A stretch of 64,000 nt of DNA from contig JACKLK010000015.1 of NCBI GenBank assembly GCA_024236015.1, forward strand, positions 1 to 64,000, in the 5' to 3' direction. The DNA is from Rhodoferax sp. (lineage in GTDB: Bacteria; Pseudomonadota; Gammaproteobacteria; Burkholderiales; Burkholderiaceae_C). The position numbers were made by a program, and so were the translations under genes. The notes under the pieces were generated by a model. That model saw nothing but the letters and a program-made list of their open reading frames with translations, did no database searches and was not told the origin of the DNA. Of the stretch, positions 34,076-41,560 are shown one piece after another (position 1 is the first letter of the stretch; every line of letters starts with the position of its first letter).

Positions 34076-35020
34076 TTACCGCCGGAGCGCCGCTGTCACC
34101 GCGGCCAGCGCGTCCTGACCGTCGATGGTGGTCACGCCGAGCAGCCAGGGGGCCACCACCGAGGGATTCTTCTGCAGGTAGGCGCGCGCGGCGGCATGCG
34201 GCCGGCCCTTCTCGAGGATGGGAACCATGACATGGCTCTGCATCTCGGCCGTGAAGCGCAGGTTGGACAACAAGGCCGCGACGTTGGGACAACGCTCCCG
34301 GTACCCACGTGCCAGCACGGTGTAGACCCGAGCCGCGCCGTCGTCCGGCCCGAACACCTCGTCGCCGCCACTGAGGTAATGCATCTTCAGCTGCACGTTC
34401 ATCGGATGCGGCTCCCAGGCCAGGAACACGATCGCCTTGCGGCTGCGGCTGGCGGCCTGCACCTGCGCCAGCATCGCCGCCTCCGACGACTCGACCAGCG
34501 TGAAGCCGCCCAGGCCGAAGCGGTTGTCGCGGATCATGCGCCGGATCGGCGCGTTGGCTTCGCTGCCGGCCTCGATGCCGTGGATCCGGCCCTCGAGCGC
34601 CTTCTCGAAACGGGCGATGTCGGCGAAGCTCCTGAGCCCCTTGTCGTGGAGATGGCGCGGCACCGCCAGCGTGTAGCGGGCGCCGCTCAGGTTGGGGGCC
34701 TCCAGCACCTCGACCTGCGCGTCGCGCACGAAGGGTTCGACGACCGGCACCATCGAGGGTTTCCAGTAACCGAGGAAGGCGTCGATCTGCCGGTTCTTCA
34801 TGCCGGTCATGGCGACGGGCAGCGCGGCCAGCGTGGCACTGGGCTGGTAACCCAGGGCCTCGAGCACCACCGATGCCAGGCCGTTGGCCGCGGCGATGTC
34901 GCTCCAGCCCACGTCGGCGAACCGCACCGCCTTGCAGCTGGCGGGCTCCGCCGCCGCCACCGGTGTTGCGGCAAGCAGGGATGCGAGGGCAAGGACAAGT
35001 GACGGGAAGGCGCGGGACAT
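34076..35020 (-). CDS. Choline/glycine betaine-type ABC substrate-binding protein (OpuAC family), no partner genes
   Basis: This 314-residue protein has a signal peptide (residues 1-23, ending VAA-AE) and an OpuAC domain (PF04069) with VRFADVGWSDIAAANGLASVVLEALGY, MTGMKNRQIDAFLGYWKPSM and AIVFLAWEPHPMNVQLKMHYLSGGDEVFGP. The aromatic residues in GYWKP and WEPHPMN are the kind that cage quaternary ammonium groups in ChoX and ProX. No permease or ATPase gene is adjacent, so it must use a transporter encoded elsewhere. It sits 25 bp before the phosphatase gene. Confidence 0.85.
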   Translation of the reverse strand: MSRAFPSLVLALASLLAATPVAAAEPASCKAVRFADVGWSDIAAANGLASVVLEALGYQPSATLAALPVAMTGMKNRQIDAFLGYWKPSMVPVVEPFVRDAQVEVLEAPNLSGARYTLAVPRHLHDKGLRSFADIARFEKALEGRIHGIEAGSEANAPIRRMIRDNRFGLGGFTLVESSEAAMLAQVQAASRSRKAIVFLAWEPHPMNVQLKMHYLSGGDEVFGPDDGAARVYTVLARGYRERCPNVAALLSNLRFTAEMQSHVMVPILEKGRPHAAARAYLQKNPSVVAPWLLGVTTIDGQDALAAVTAALRR

Positions 35021-35118
35021 CGTGGGTTCGGTGGTCGTCGGGTTGGCAGCGAGGCGGTGCCGCGGGCCGCGGCTTGCAGGCCCCTGCCCGGACAGCGGCC
35101 ACGCTGGCCCGCACCATT

Positions 35119-37161
35119 CTAGGAGGCAGCCTGCGCCCGTGCCGCTTCGCGCCGCGCACCCCGGCGGCCCCGGCCCGGCGATTCGGTGTTGACCGGCTGG
35201 CGCTCGGGCAGGGTCACCGACTCGCGCAGGCGCTCGTACGGCGCGGTCAGGTGCGGAATGGCCATCGCCTCGACGAAGAACTCCTGGAACCGCGGCTCCA
35301 CGGCGGTCTCGATCTTCTCGATCCGGCGCACCAGCGACTCGATCGTGGGCCGCGCACGCTGGTCGAGCAGCGCGATGCGCGCACCGGTGCCCGCGGCGTT
35401 GCCGGCCGAGCTGACCTGCTCGAGCGTGCAGTCCGGGATCATGCCCAGCACCATGGCGTACTTGACGTCGATATGGCTGCCGAAGGCGCCGGCCAGCCGG
35501 ATCTTGTCGACCTTGTCGATGCCCATGCGTTCCATCAGCAGGCGCACGCCGGCATACAGCGCGGCCTTGCCCAGCTGGATGGCGCGCACGTCGTTCTGCG
35601 TCACCCGGATCACGCTGCCGCCCTCGGGCGCCGGCCACAACTCGTAGGCGAAGGTGCGCCCGTCGCTGTGGATGCGCGGGCAACGCGCCGCCAGTTCGCC
35701 ATTGATGACGCCATCGTGGCGGATCACGCCGGCCAGGTACAACTCGGCCAGCACCTCGATGATGCCCGAGCCGCAGATGCCGGTCACGCCGGTGGCGCCG
35801 ATGGCCTCGACAAAACCCGGGTCGTCGGACCACAACTCGCATCCGATGACCTTGAACCGCGGCTCCAGCGTGCCCGCATCGATGCGCACCCGCTCGATCG
35901 CGCCGGGCGCGGCGCGCTGGCCGCAGCTGATCTGCGCGCCTTCGAAGGCCGGACCGGTCGGGCTGGAGCAGGCCAGCAGCCGCTTGCGGTTGCCCAGCAC
36001 GATCTCGGCGTTGGTGCCCACGTCCACCAGCAGCGTGATCTCGTCGGACAGGTCGGGCCGTTCGGCCAGCACCACACCGGCGGTGTCGGCGCCCACGTGG
36101 CCGGCGATACACGGCAATACATAGATGCGGGCGTTGCGGTGGATGGCGAAGTCGATCTCGACCGCCCAGATCGTGATCGCGTGGTCGCTGGCCAGCGCGA
36201 ACGGCGCGCCGCCGAGTTCGATCGGCGAGATGCCCAGCAGCAGGTGGTGCATGATGGGATTGCCGACAAACGTGGCCTCGAGGATGTCGGTCGGGTCGAT
36301 GCCGACCTGGAAGGCGACGTCGGCCGCGAGCTGGTTGATCGCCACCCGTACCGCCTGTGTCATCTCCTTCTCGCCGCCCGGGTTCATCATCAGATACGAG
36401 ACCCGGCTCATCAGGTCCTCGCCGAAGCGGATCTGCGGGTTCATGATGCCCGAGGCCGCCACCACCTCGCCGGTGGACAGGTTGCACAGATGGGCGGCGA
36501 TGGTGGTCGAGCCCACGTCGATCGCGATGCCGTAGGTGTGTTCGCGGAAACCCGGCCAGACCGCGATGATCTGGTTGCCGCCGTGCACCGCCACGGTGAC
36601 CTTCCAGTCGCCTTCGCGCAGCGCCTGCTGCAGCCGGTGCAGCACCAGCACGTCGCACTTGAGGTCGGTCAGCCGCCATTCGAATTCGAGCGCGTCCTCG
36701 AGCCGGCGCAGGTCGCCGGACGGGTCGTGCATGTCGGGTTGCTGCACCTCGACGAAATGCAGGCGCACCACCGGATTGAGCTGGATGTCGTGGGCCTCGG
36801 CCTCCTTGCGCACGACCTGGCGATGCAGCTGGCTGGCCGACGGCACGTCGATGACCACGTCGCCCAGCACCTGGGTCGAACACGACAGCCGCATGCCCTC
36901 GTCCATCGGCTGGGTGCTGCAGTATTCCTGCTCCACCGCGCTGAACGCGGACAGGTGCTCCGGCCGCGAACGCACGCCGTGCTTGGCGAACTCGCCCACC
37001 GCCTGCGTGACCTGGCAGCGCCCGCAGATGCCGCGCCCGCCGCAGACCGAATCGATGTCCACGCCCAGCGAGCGGGCCGCCTGCAGCACCATGGTGCCGA
37101 CCGGGAACCGGCCCCGGCGACCGGAAGGCGTGAAAACGACCAACGGGTCCTTTGTGCTCAT
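35119..37161 (-). CDS. ASKHA/DUF4445 ferredoxin-domain protein, corrinoid-protein reductive activase (RACo/RamA-like)
   Basis: This 680-residue protein has an N-terminal [2Fe-2S] ferredoxin domain with Cys40, Cys46, Cys49 and Cys94 (C-X5-C-X2-C-X44-C). A linker follows, then a large actin-like ATPase domain that starts GIAIDVGSTTIAAHL and contains LLVDVGTNAEIVLGN and the late RLAGAFGSHIDVKYA. Such proteins use ATP to drive reduction of inactive Co(II) corrinoid to Co(I). The C-terminal ~40 residues are basic and low-complexity. It matches the corrinoid protein and methyltransferase encoded upstream and is separated from them by the 37197-37243 repeat. Confidence 0.9.
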   Translation of the reverse strand: MSTKDPLVVFTPSGRRGRFPVGTMVLQAARSLGVDIDSVCGGRGICGRCQVTQAVGEFAKHGVRSRPEHLSAFSAVEQEYCSTQPMDEGMRLSCSTQVLGDVVIDVPSASQLHRQVVRKEAEAHDIQLNPVVRLHFVEVQQPDMHDPSGDLRRLEDALEFEWRLTDLKCDVLVLHRLQQALREGDWKVTVAVHGGNQIIAVWPGFREHTYGIAIDVGSTTIAAHLCNLSTGEVVAASGIMNPQIRFGEDLMSRVSYLMMNPGGEKEMTQAVRVAINQLAADVAFQVGIDPTDILEATFVGNPIMHHLLLGISPIELGGAPFALASDHAITIWAVEIDFAIHRNARIYVLPCIAGHVGADTAGVVLAERPDLSDEITLLVDVGTNAEIVLGNRKRLLACSSPTGPAFEGAQISCGQRAAPGAIERVRIDAGTLEPRFKVIGCELWSDDPGFVEAIGATGVTGICGSGIIEVLAELYLAGVIRHDGVINGELAARCPRIHSDGRTFAYELWPAPEGGSVIRVTQNDVRAIQLGKAALYAGVRLLMERMGIDKVDKIRLAGAFGSHIDVKYAMVLGMIPDCTLEQVSSAGNAAGTGARIALLDQRARPTIESLVRRIEKIETAVEPRFQEFFVEAMAIPHLTAPYERLRESVTLPERQPVNTESPGRGRRGARREAARAQAAS

Positions 37162-37196
37162 GTGGCCCCCACGCTTGTCGCTACGCGTACTGCGCT

Positions 37197-37243
37197 GCCC
37201 CCCGAGGGGGCTAATTTCCCTTGGGGCGGCCCGGCGGGAAATT
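37197..37243. repeat. Double-hairpin intergenic repeat inside the corrinoid operon
   Basis: GCCCCC-CGA-GGGGGC (37197-37211) is followed directly by AATTTCCC...GGGAAATT with a 15-base GC-rich loop (37213-37243). Both stems are perfect. The composition, C-run/G-run stem and GGGGCGGCCCGGCGGG core look like a dispersed repeat often seen between Comamonadaceae genes, from memory rather than a search. It lies in the 128-bp gap between the methyltransferase and activase genes and could stabilise or partly terminate the transcript. Confidence 0.55.
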
Positions 37244-37289
37244 GCTGTGAGAGCATGTGTCGCATATCGTCCGTCTGCATTCCTGGCCC

Positions 37290-38201
37290 TCAGGCGCGCC
37301 GGCGTCTCCCCACCTCGCGCCGGCCGCGGCCCATTTCGCCATCGGCTCCCATGGCCGGCGCCTCGCGGAACTTGCGGATCCAGCGCATGCAGTCGGGGTC
37401 GTGGCCCATCATCACGTCGGCCGACATGATGGCCTTGACCACCTCGGCGTGCAGCGGGTTGGTGATGGCCGAGGTCATGCCGGCGGCGATCGCCATGGTC
37501 AGGAAGCCGGCATTGATGCCGTTGCGTTCGGGCAGGCCGAAACTCACGTTCGACGCGCCGCAGGTGGTGTTGACCTTGAGTTCGGTGCGCAGCCGGTGCA
37601 CCAGCTGCATCACCTGCACGCCGGCCTGGTTGATCGCGCCGATCGGCATCACCAGCGGGTCGACGACGATGTCGCTGGCCGGGATGCCATGGTCGGCGGC
37701 GCGCTCGACGATCTTCTTGGCCACCGCGAAACGCACGTCCGGATCCTGCGAGATGCCGGTCTCGTCGTTCGAGATCGCGACCACCGCGGCGCCGTATTTG
37801 GCCACCAGCGGCAACACCGTCTCCAGGCGGTCCTCCTCGCCGGTGACCGAGTTCACCAGCGGCTTGCCCTTGTAGACCGCCAGCCCCGCCTCCAGCGCGG
37901 CGACGATGGACGAGTCGATCGACAGCGGCACGTCGGTGACCGACTGCACGAGTTCGATCGCCTTGGCCAGCAGCGCCGGCTCGTCGGCCAGCGGAATGCC
38001 GGCGTTGACGTCGAGCATGTGCGCGCCGGCCTCGACCTGCGCCAATGCGTCCGAGATCACGCGGCTGTAGTCGCCGGCCAGCATCTCGGCGGCCAGGATC
38101 TTGCGCCCGGTCGGGTTGATGCGCTCGCCGATGATGACGAAGGGCCGGTCGAAGCCGATCACGACCTCCCGGGTGGCGGAACTGATGACGGTATCGGTCA
38201 C
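37290..38201 (-). CDS. Methyltetrahydrofolate:corrinoid methyltransferase (pterin-binding TIM barrel)
   Basis: This 303-residue protein has a DHPS-like pterin-binding barrel (PF00809). It starts with IIGERINPTGRKILA, then QVEAGAHMLDVNAG, LSIDSSIVAALEAGL, GKPLVNSVTGEE and NTTCGASNVSFGLPERNGINAGFL. These are the motifs of AcsE/MtgA-type proteins that transfer a methyl group between a corrinoid protein and tetrahydrofolate. The last ~20 residues are Gly/Arg-rich. The GTG start at 38201 overlaps the MetF stop by one base. It is the link between the corrinoid protein and folate one-carbon metabolism in this cluster. Confidence 0.9.
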   Translation of the reverse strand: MTDTVISSATREVVIGFDRPFVIIGERINPTGRKILAAEMLAGDYSRVISDALAQVEAGAHMLDVNAGIPLADEPALLAKAIELVQSVTDVPLSIDSSIVAALEAGLAVYKGKPLVNSVTGEEDRLETVLPLVAKYGAAVVAISNDETGISQDPDVRFAVAKKIVERAADHGIPASDIVVDPLVMPIGAINQAGVQVMQLVHRLRTELKVNTTCGASNVSFGLPERNGINAGFLTMAIAAGMTSAITNPLHAEVVKAIMSADVMMGHDPDCMRWIRKFREAPAMGADGEMGRGRREVGRRRRA

Positions 38202-39229
38202 TATGCTGCTTCCTTGTTGGGTTCGATGGGAACGGGTTGGAGGTCGGGCCTGGGGCGCCAGGGTTCGCGGCCGGCCAGCACGCCGGACTTCTGGATGATC
38301 TCGGCCACGGTCTCTTCCTGCCGGTAGGCCATGACGTGCACGCCGGCCACGCCCTTGATCTCGCGGATCTCGTTGATGATGTCGATGCAGATCTGGCGCC
38401 CCTCGAGCGCCTGCTTCTCGGCGCCGGACATGCGCCGGATGATGGCGTCCGGGATATGCACGCCCGGCACGTTGGCGCGCATCCACTCGGCCGCCTTGGC
38501 GCTGCGCAGCGGGCCGACGCCCACCAGGATGAACACCTTGTCGAGCAGGCCGAGGTCCTCGACCTGCTGCATGTAGGCGCGCAGCCGCGGCACGTCATAA
38601 CAATACTGGGTCTGCACGAACTGGGCCCCGGCGGCCACCTTCTTGGCCAGGCGGTCGGCGCGCCATTCGAACGGCAGCCCGAACGGATTGGCCGCCGCGC
38701 CCAGGAACACCCGCGGCGCATAGGTGATCTTGCGCCCGCTCTGGAAGCGGTGGTTCTCGCGCATGTCGCGCGCCATCTCCAGCAGCGACATGCAATCGAG
38801 GTCGAACACCGGCTTGGCCTGCGGATGGTCGCCCGACTGCACGCCGTCGCCGGTCAGGCACAACATGTTGCACACGCCCATCGCCGCGCCGCCGAGGATG
38901 TCGCCCTGGATCGCGATCCGGTTCTTGTCGCGGCAGGAGATCTGCATGACGATGGCGTAGCCCTTGCGCGCCAGCAGCGAACACACGGCGACACTGGACA
39001 TGTGGCAGTTGGCGCCGCTGCCGTCGGTGGCGTTGATCGCGTCGACATAACCGTCGAAGATGCGCGCGCGCCGGAACACGTCTTCCGGATCGGCCGAATC
39101 CGGCGGATCGAGTTCGGTCGTGACCGCGAACGCGCCGCGGCGCAGCACACGCTCGAGCCGCCCGGGCGAGCTGTGGCCGGGCAGGATGGGCATCGGATAA
39201 CCGGGGACCGGTTCGTCTTCGAATTTCAC
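38201..39229 (-). CDS. metF: Methylenetetrahydrofolate reductase (MetF family)
   Basis: This 342-residue flavoprotein has the MetF barrel pattern: TTELDPPDSADPEDVF at the first strand, INATDGSGANCHMSSVAVCSLL, the GDILGGAAMGVCNMLCLTGDG stretch that lines the FAD, and GAQFVQTQYCYDV near the folate site. It oxidises methyl-THF or reduces methylene-THF. In a demethylating pathway the oxidative direction would feed CO2 or serine formation. The GTG start at 39229 overlaps the MTHFR_C gene by four bases. A separate housekeeping MetF probably exists elsewhere. Confidence 0.88.
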   Translation of the reverse strand: MKFEDEPVPGYPMPILPGHSSPGRLERVLRRGAFAVTTELDPPDSADPEDVFRRARIFDGYVDAINATDGSGANCHMSSVAVCSLLARKGYAIVMQISCRDKNRIAIQGDILGGAAMGVCNMLCLTGDGVQSGDHPQAKPVFDLDCMSLLEMARDMRENHRFQSGRKITYAPRVFLGAAANPFGLPFEWRADRLAKKVAAGAQFVQTQYCYDVPRLRAYMQQVEDLGLLDKVFILVGVGPLRSAKAAEWMRANVPGVHIPDAIIRRMSGAEKQALEGRQICIDIINEIREIKGVAGVHVMAYRQEETVAEIIQKSGVLAGREPWRPRPDLQPVPIEPNKEAA

Positions 39230-39702
39230 AGCTTCTCCAGCGCCGCCTCGACGGCCGTGCCTTTCTCGCGCGCCACCTTGAGCCAGGACGAGCGGCCCTC
39301 GAGCCGCCGGTCGACCGCGATCTGCACGACCCGGATCGCCTTGTCGCCACCGACCATGCGCTCGCTGCCCTCGAAGGCCTCGACCCAGACGCAGCGCATC
39401 TCCGGCTTGACCTCGCAGTTGCCGTTGGAGCGCACACCGCCGCAGGGGCCGTTGCGCAGGTTCTTGGGGCAGTTCATCGAGCACGACATGCCGGTGGAGC
39501 TCAGTGCGCACTGGCCGCACATCTGGCAGTCGAACAGGAAACCCTTGGTCACGCGCTCGACCGCGGCGACCGGTTTTTCCAGCCGCTCGTAACCGATGCG
39601 TTTCCACAGCGGATGCAGCGTGACCAGCACCCATTCGAAGGCGTTGTAGAAAGCCTGCAGGCCGCGTGCATGGCGCACCGACCAGCGTCGCACGGCGTAC
39701 AT
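39226..39702 (-). CDS. Cys-rich MTHFR C-terminal-domain protein (MTHFR_C, PF12225-type)
   Basis: This 158-residue protein is dominated by a cysteine cluster (Cys59, 62, 65, 74, 78, 87, 96, 104) in the DCQMCGQCALSSTGMSC...NCPKNLRNGPCGG pattern of MTHFR_C domains. Such domains bind iron-sulfur or zinc and occur fused to, or beside, MetF in C1 pathways using ferredoxin-type electron transfer. It overlaps MetF by four bases and the PF13769-type gene by one. Here it probably partners MetF as an electron-transfer subunit. That role is known for related acetogen proteins and inferred here. Confidence 0.85.
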   Translation of the reverse strand: MYAVRRWSVRHARGLQAFYNAFEWVLVTLHPLWKRIGYERLEKPVAAVERVTKGFLFDCQMCGQCALSSTGMSCSMNCPKNLRNGPCGGVRSNGNCEVKPEMRCVWVEAFEGSERMVGGDKAIRVVQIAVDRRLEGRSSWLKVAREKGTAVEAALEKL

Positions 39703-40070
39703 CAGGCGACTCCGCCCGGCTCGGCCGGCGGCGCTGCCACCGACGGCGGGGTTGCACCCGGGGCGGCCAGCGTCTCGTCGACGCCGTGCGCGCGGATGAT
39801 GCGCAACAGGTCGGCGTCGGAATACCGCGCCTCGATCCGGTCCGCCTCGGCCTGCGCCTCGGCCTGCAGGTTGTCGCCGCAGCGGCGCGGCTCGCTGCGT
39901 TTCCAGTCGGCCAGGTAGGCCTCGGAGCCGGACTTGCCGGCGCGCATGGCCGCGCGGTCCACCGCTTCCTGGAAACGATGCGACAGCTGCACCTTGGCGG
40001 TCTCGCGCCCGGACTTGACCAGCACCTGGGCTGGCACGTCGCGCCAGGAAATCACGATCAGTTTTGCCAA
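39702..40070 (-). CDS. Virulence-factor-domain (PF13769-type) protein
   Basis: This 122-residue protein begins AKLIVISWRDVPAQVLVKSGRETAKVQL, the start pattern of the small proteins annotated as virulence factor in C1 clusters. A conserved AMRAGKSGSEAYLADWKRSEPRRCGDNL segment follows, then a low-complexity Pro/Ala tail. The start is a TTG at 40070 that follows AAGGAG and overlaps the DUF1638 gene by 13 bases. The function is unknown. The name comes from the Pfam title; nothing here suggests virulence. It is tightly coupled to the corrinoid genes. Confidence 0.7.
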   Translation of the reverse strand: MAKLIVISWRDVPAQVLVKSGRETAKVQLSHRFQEAVDRAAMRAGKSGSEAYLADWKRSEPRRCGDNLQAEAQAEADRIEARYSDADLLRIIRAHGVDETLAAPGATPPSVAAPPAEPGGVA

Positions 40071-40675
40071 AACACCACTCCTTCGCTGGCCGCCTGCAGG
40101 CTGCCTTGCAGGTCGCCGTACCCGGTGACCCGGTATTCGTATTCCAGGCCCAGCCGCCGGGCGGCTTGCCGCCCGGCCTCCTCCATGCCCGGCTGCTCGA
40201 GCTGGGCCAGGTAGACCAGGCGCGTGTAGTTGCCGAAATACAGCGGCATCAGCTCCGGATGCCGGTCGATGCCCAGCCCGCGCAGGATCAGGCGATCGAA
40301 ATGCCGGAGCAGGAAATCGGTCAGGTAGAAGGTTCCCGGCTCGGCATCGGACAAGGCCGCAAAGGCCTGGCTGCCGGCGAAGAACTCGTAGCAATGGGCG
40401 CCGGGAATACGCTCGATGCCCTCGTGCTCCAGCACCGCATCGAGCTGTCCGCCGGTGCCGCAGTCGGCATAGGCCACGAACATGGACGCGAACTTGCCGC
40501 GGTTGGCGGCAATCTTGTCGCGTACCGCGGCCGCGATCTTCTCGGGCCGGTTGTGCAGTTCGGCCGGCAGGCACTGGACGGCCATGTGGGGCCACGCGTT
40601 GATGCGGCGCAACGCGACGATCTCGTGGGCCAGCGCGCCGCAGGCGATGACCAGAATGGCGGGGCGATCGCCCAT
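40058..40675 (-). CDS. DUF1638 domain protein
   Basis: This 205-residue protein matches DUF1638: it opens AILVIACGALAHEIVALRR, then VQCLPAELHNRPEKIAAAVRDKIA, FVAYADCGTGGQLDAVLE, and a central ERIPGAHCYEFFAGSQAF. Conserved Cys (CGA, DCGTGG, HCYEF) and the LHNRPEKI pattern suggest a small-molecule binding or metal-handling role. DUF1638 genes co-occur with corrinoid methyltransferases, and a role in handling methylamine- or betaine-type substrates has been suggested, but the function is not established. It lies 40 bp after the corrinoid gene. Confidence 0.8.
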   Translation of the reverse strand: MGDRPAILVIACGALAHEIVALRRINAWPHMAVQCLPAELHNRPEKIAAAVRDKIAANRGKFASMFVAYADCGTGGQLDAVLEHEGIERIPGAHCYEFFAGSQAFAALSDAEPGTFYLTDFLLRHFDRLILRGLGIDRHPELMPLYFGNYTRLVYLAQLEQPGMEEAGRQAARRLGLEYEYRVTGYGDLQGSLQAASEGVVFWQN

Positions 40676-40715
40676 GATCTGGTCCTGGCCGGTTGCGCTG
40701 TTCCGGTGGCCTGGA

Positions 40716-41417
40716 TCAGGCCGTCGCGGCGCGCCGGGCGGCGATCAGCGACTTGGCGGTCTCGACCGCGATGCCGGCGTCGCGGCAATAGGCGTCGGCG
40801 CCCACCGCCTTGCCGAACTCCTCGTTCAGCGGCGCGCCGCCGACCAGCACGATGTAGTCGTCGCGCAGGCCTTTTTCCTTGAGGGTGTCGATCACCACCT
40901 TCATATAGGGCATGGTGGTGGTCAGCAGCGCGGACAGGCCGAGGATGTCGGGCTTGTGCTGCTCGAGCGCCTCGATGTATTTCTCGACCGGGTTGTTGAT
41001 GCCCAGGTCGATGACCTCGAAGCCGGCACCTTCCATCATCATGCCGACCAGGTTCTTGCCGATGTCGTGGATGTCGCCCTTGACGGTGCCGATGACCATC
41101 TTGCCGATCGGCTCGACGCCGGTCTCGGCCAGCAGCGGCCGCAGGATTTCCATGCCGCCCTTCATCGCGTTGGCGGCCAGCAGAACCTCGGGCACGAACA
41201 GGATGCCGTCGCGGAAGTCGACCCCGACGATGCGCATGCCTTCGACCAGCGCGTCGTTGAGCACCCGGTCCGCGGACCAGCCGCGGGACAACAGGATGTT
41301 CGTGGCTTCCATGACCTCGTCGCGCAGACCGTTGTACAGGTCGTCATGCACCTGTTCGGTCAGTTCCTCGTCGTTGAGCGAACTCAGATCCAGGTCGTCG
41401 TCAAATTCTTCAGCCAT
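40716..41417 (-). CDS. Corrinoid (cobalamin-binding) methyl-carrier protein (MtbC/MttC/MtgC-like)
   Basis: This 233-residue protein has a helical cap (about residues 15-95) and a Rossmann B12-binding domain with D115-x-H117-x-x-G120 in KGDIHDIGKNLV, whose His117 is the lower axial cobalt ligand. S162-x-L in LGLSALL and the GG at 193-194 complete the B12-binding pattern. The N-terminus is acidic. It carries the methyl group between a demethylating methyltransferase and the methyl-THF transferase. It is the first gene of the minus-strand operon, 143 bp from the GlxA regulator. Confidence 0.92.
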   Translation of the reverse strand: MAEEFDDDLDLSSLNDEELTEQVHDDLYNGLRDEVMEATNILLSRGWSADRVLNDALVEGMRIVGVDFRDGILFVPEVLLAANAMKGGMEILRPLLAETGVEPIGKMVIGTVKGDIHDIGKNLVGMMMEGAGFEVIDLGINNPVEKYIEALEQHKPDILGLSALLTTTMPYMKVVIDTLKEKGLRDDYIVLVGGAPLNEEFGKAVGADAYCRDAGIAVETAKSLIAARRAATA

Positions 41418-41504
41418 GGTGAAATCCTCGGGTTTTGGAACCGCGACACGCTGTTGTCCGGCACCAGATGGTATGAGTCGGCATCTGCGTCAGCTGATTG
41501 AATC

Positions 41505-41540
41505 GCGACCAGCGGTTGTCGCCGCACGACAAAGCGCGAC
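41505..41540. promoter_or_regulatory. Cluster of GCGAC/GTCGC repeats upstream of the corrinoid operon
   Basis: The 143-bp region holds GCGAC at 41505-41509, TTGTCG-N5-CGACAA at 41516-41532 (perfect 6-bp arms), and GCGAC at 41536-41540. TGTCGC followed after eight bases by AA also fits the half-site described for the GlxA/ArgR type of AraC regulators. The GlxA/GbdR-type regulator encoded beside it is the obvious ligand. No cobalamin-riboswitch-like structure is visible here. Confidence 0.45.
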
Positions 41541-41560
41541 GGCCGCCGCAAGCCCCGATT

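Noticed and set aside
34076..36883. 935-codon minus frame
   Set aside because: Only the last 314 codons are a real gene (the binding protein); the upstream extension is an out-of-frame reading of the activase gene.
37197..37211. Intrinsic terminator inside the corrinoid operon
   Set aside because: The hairpin is strong but lacks a T-run on the transcribed side; a dispersed repeat or processing site is more likely.
34873..37875. 1000-codon open frame on the plus strand
   Set aside because: It lies opposite the activase and methyltransferase genes, whose family motifs are clear, and its own translation is low-complexity.
41418..41560. Cobalamin riboswitch ahead of the corrinoid operon
   Set aside because: The region is only 143 bp and shows no B12-box-like sequence or the expected long paired structure; it is better explained by protein operators.
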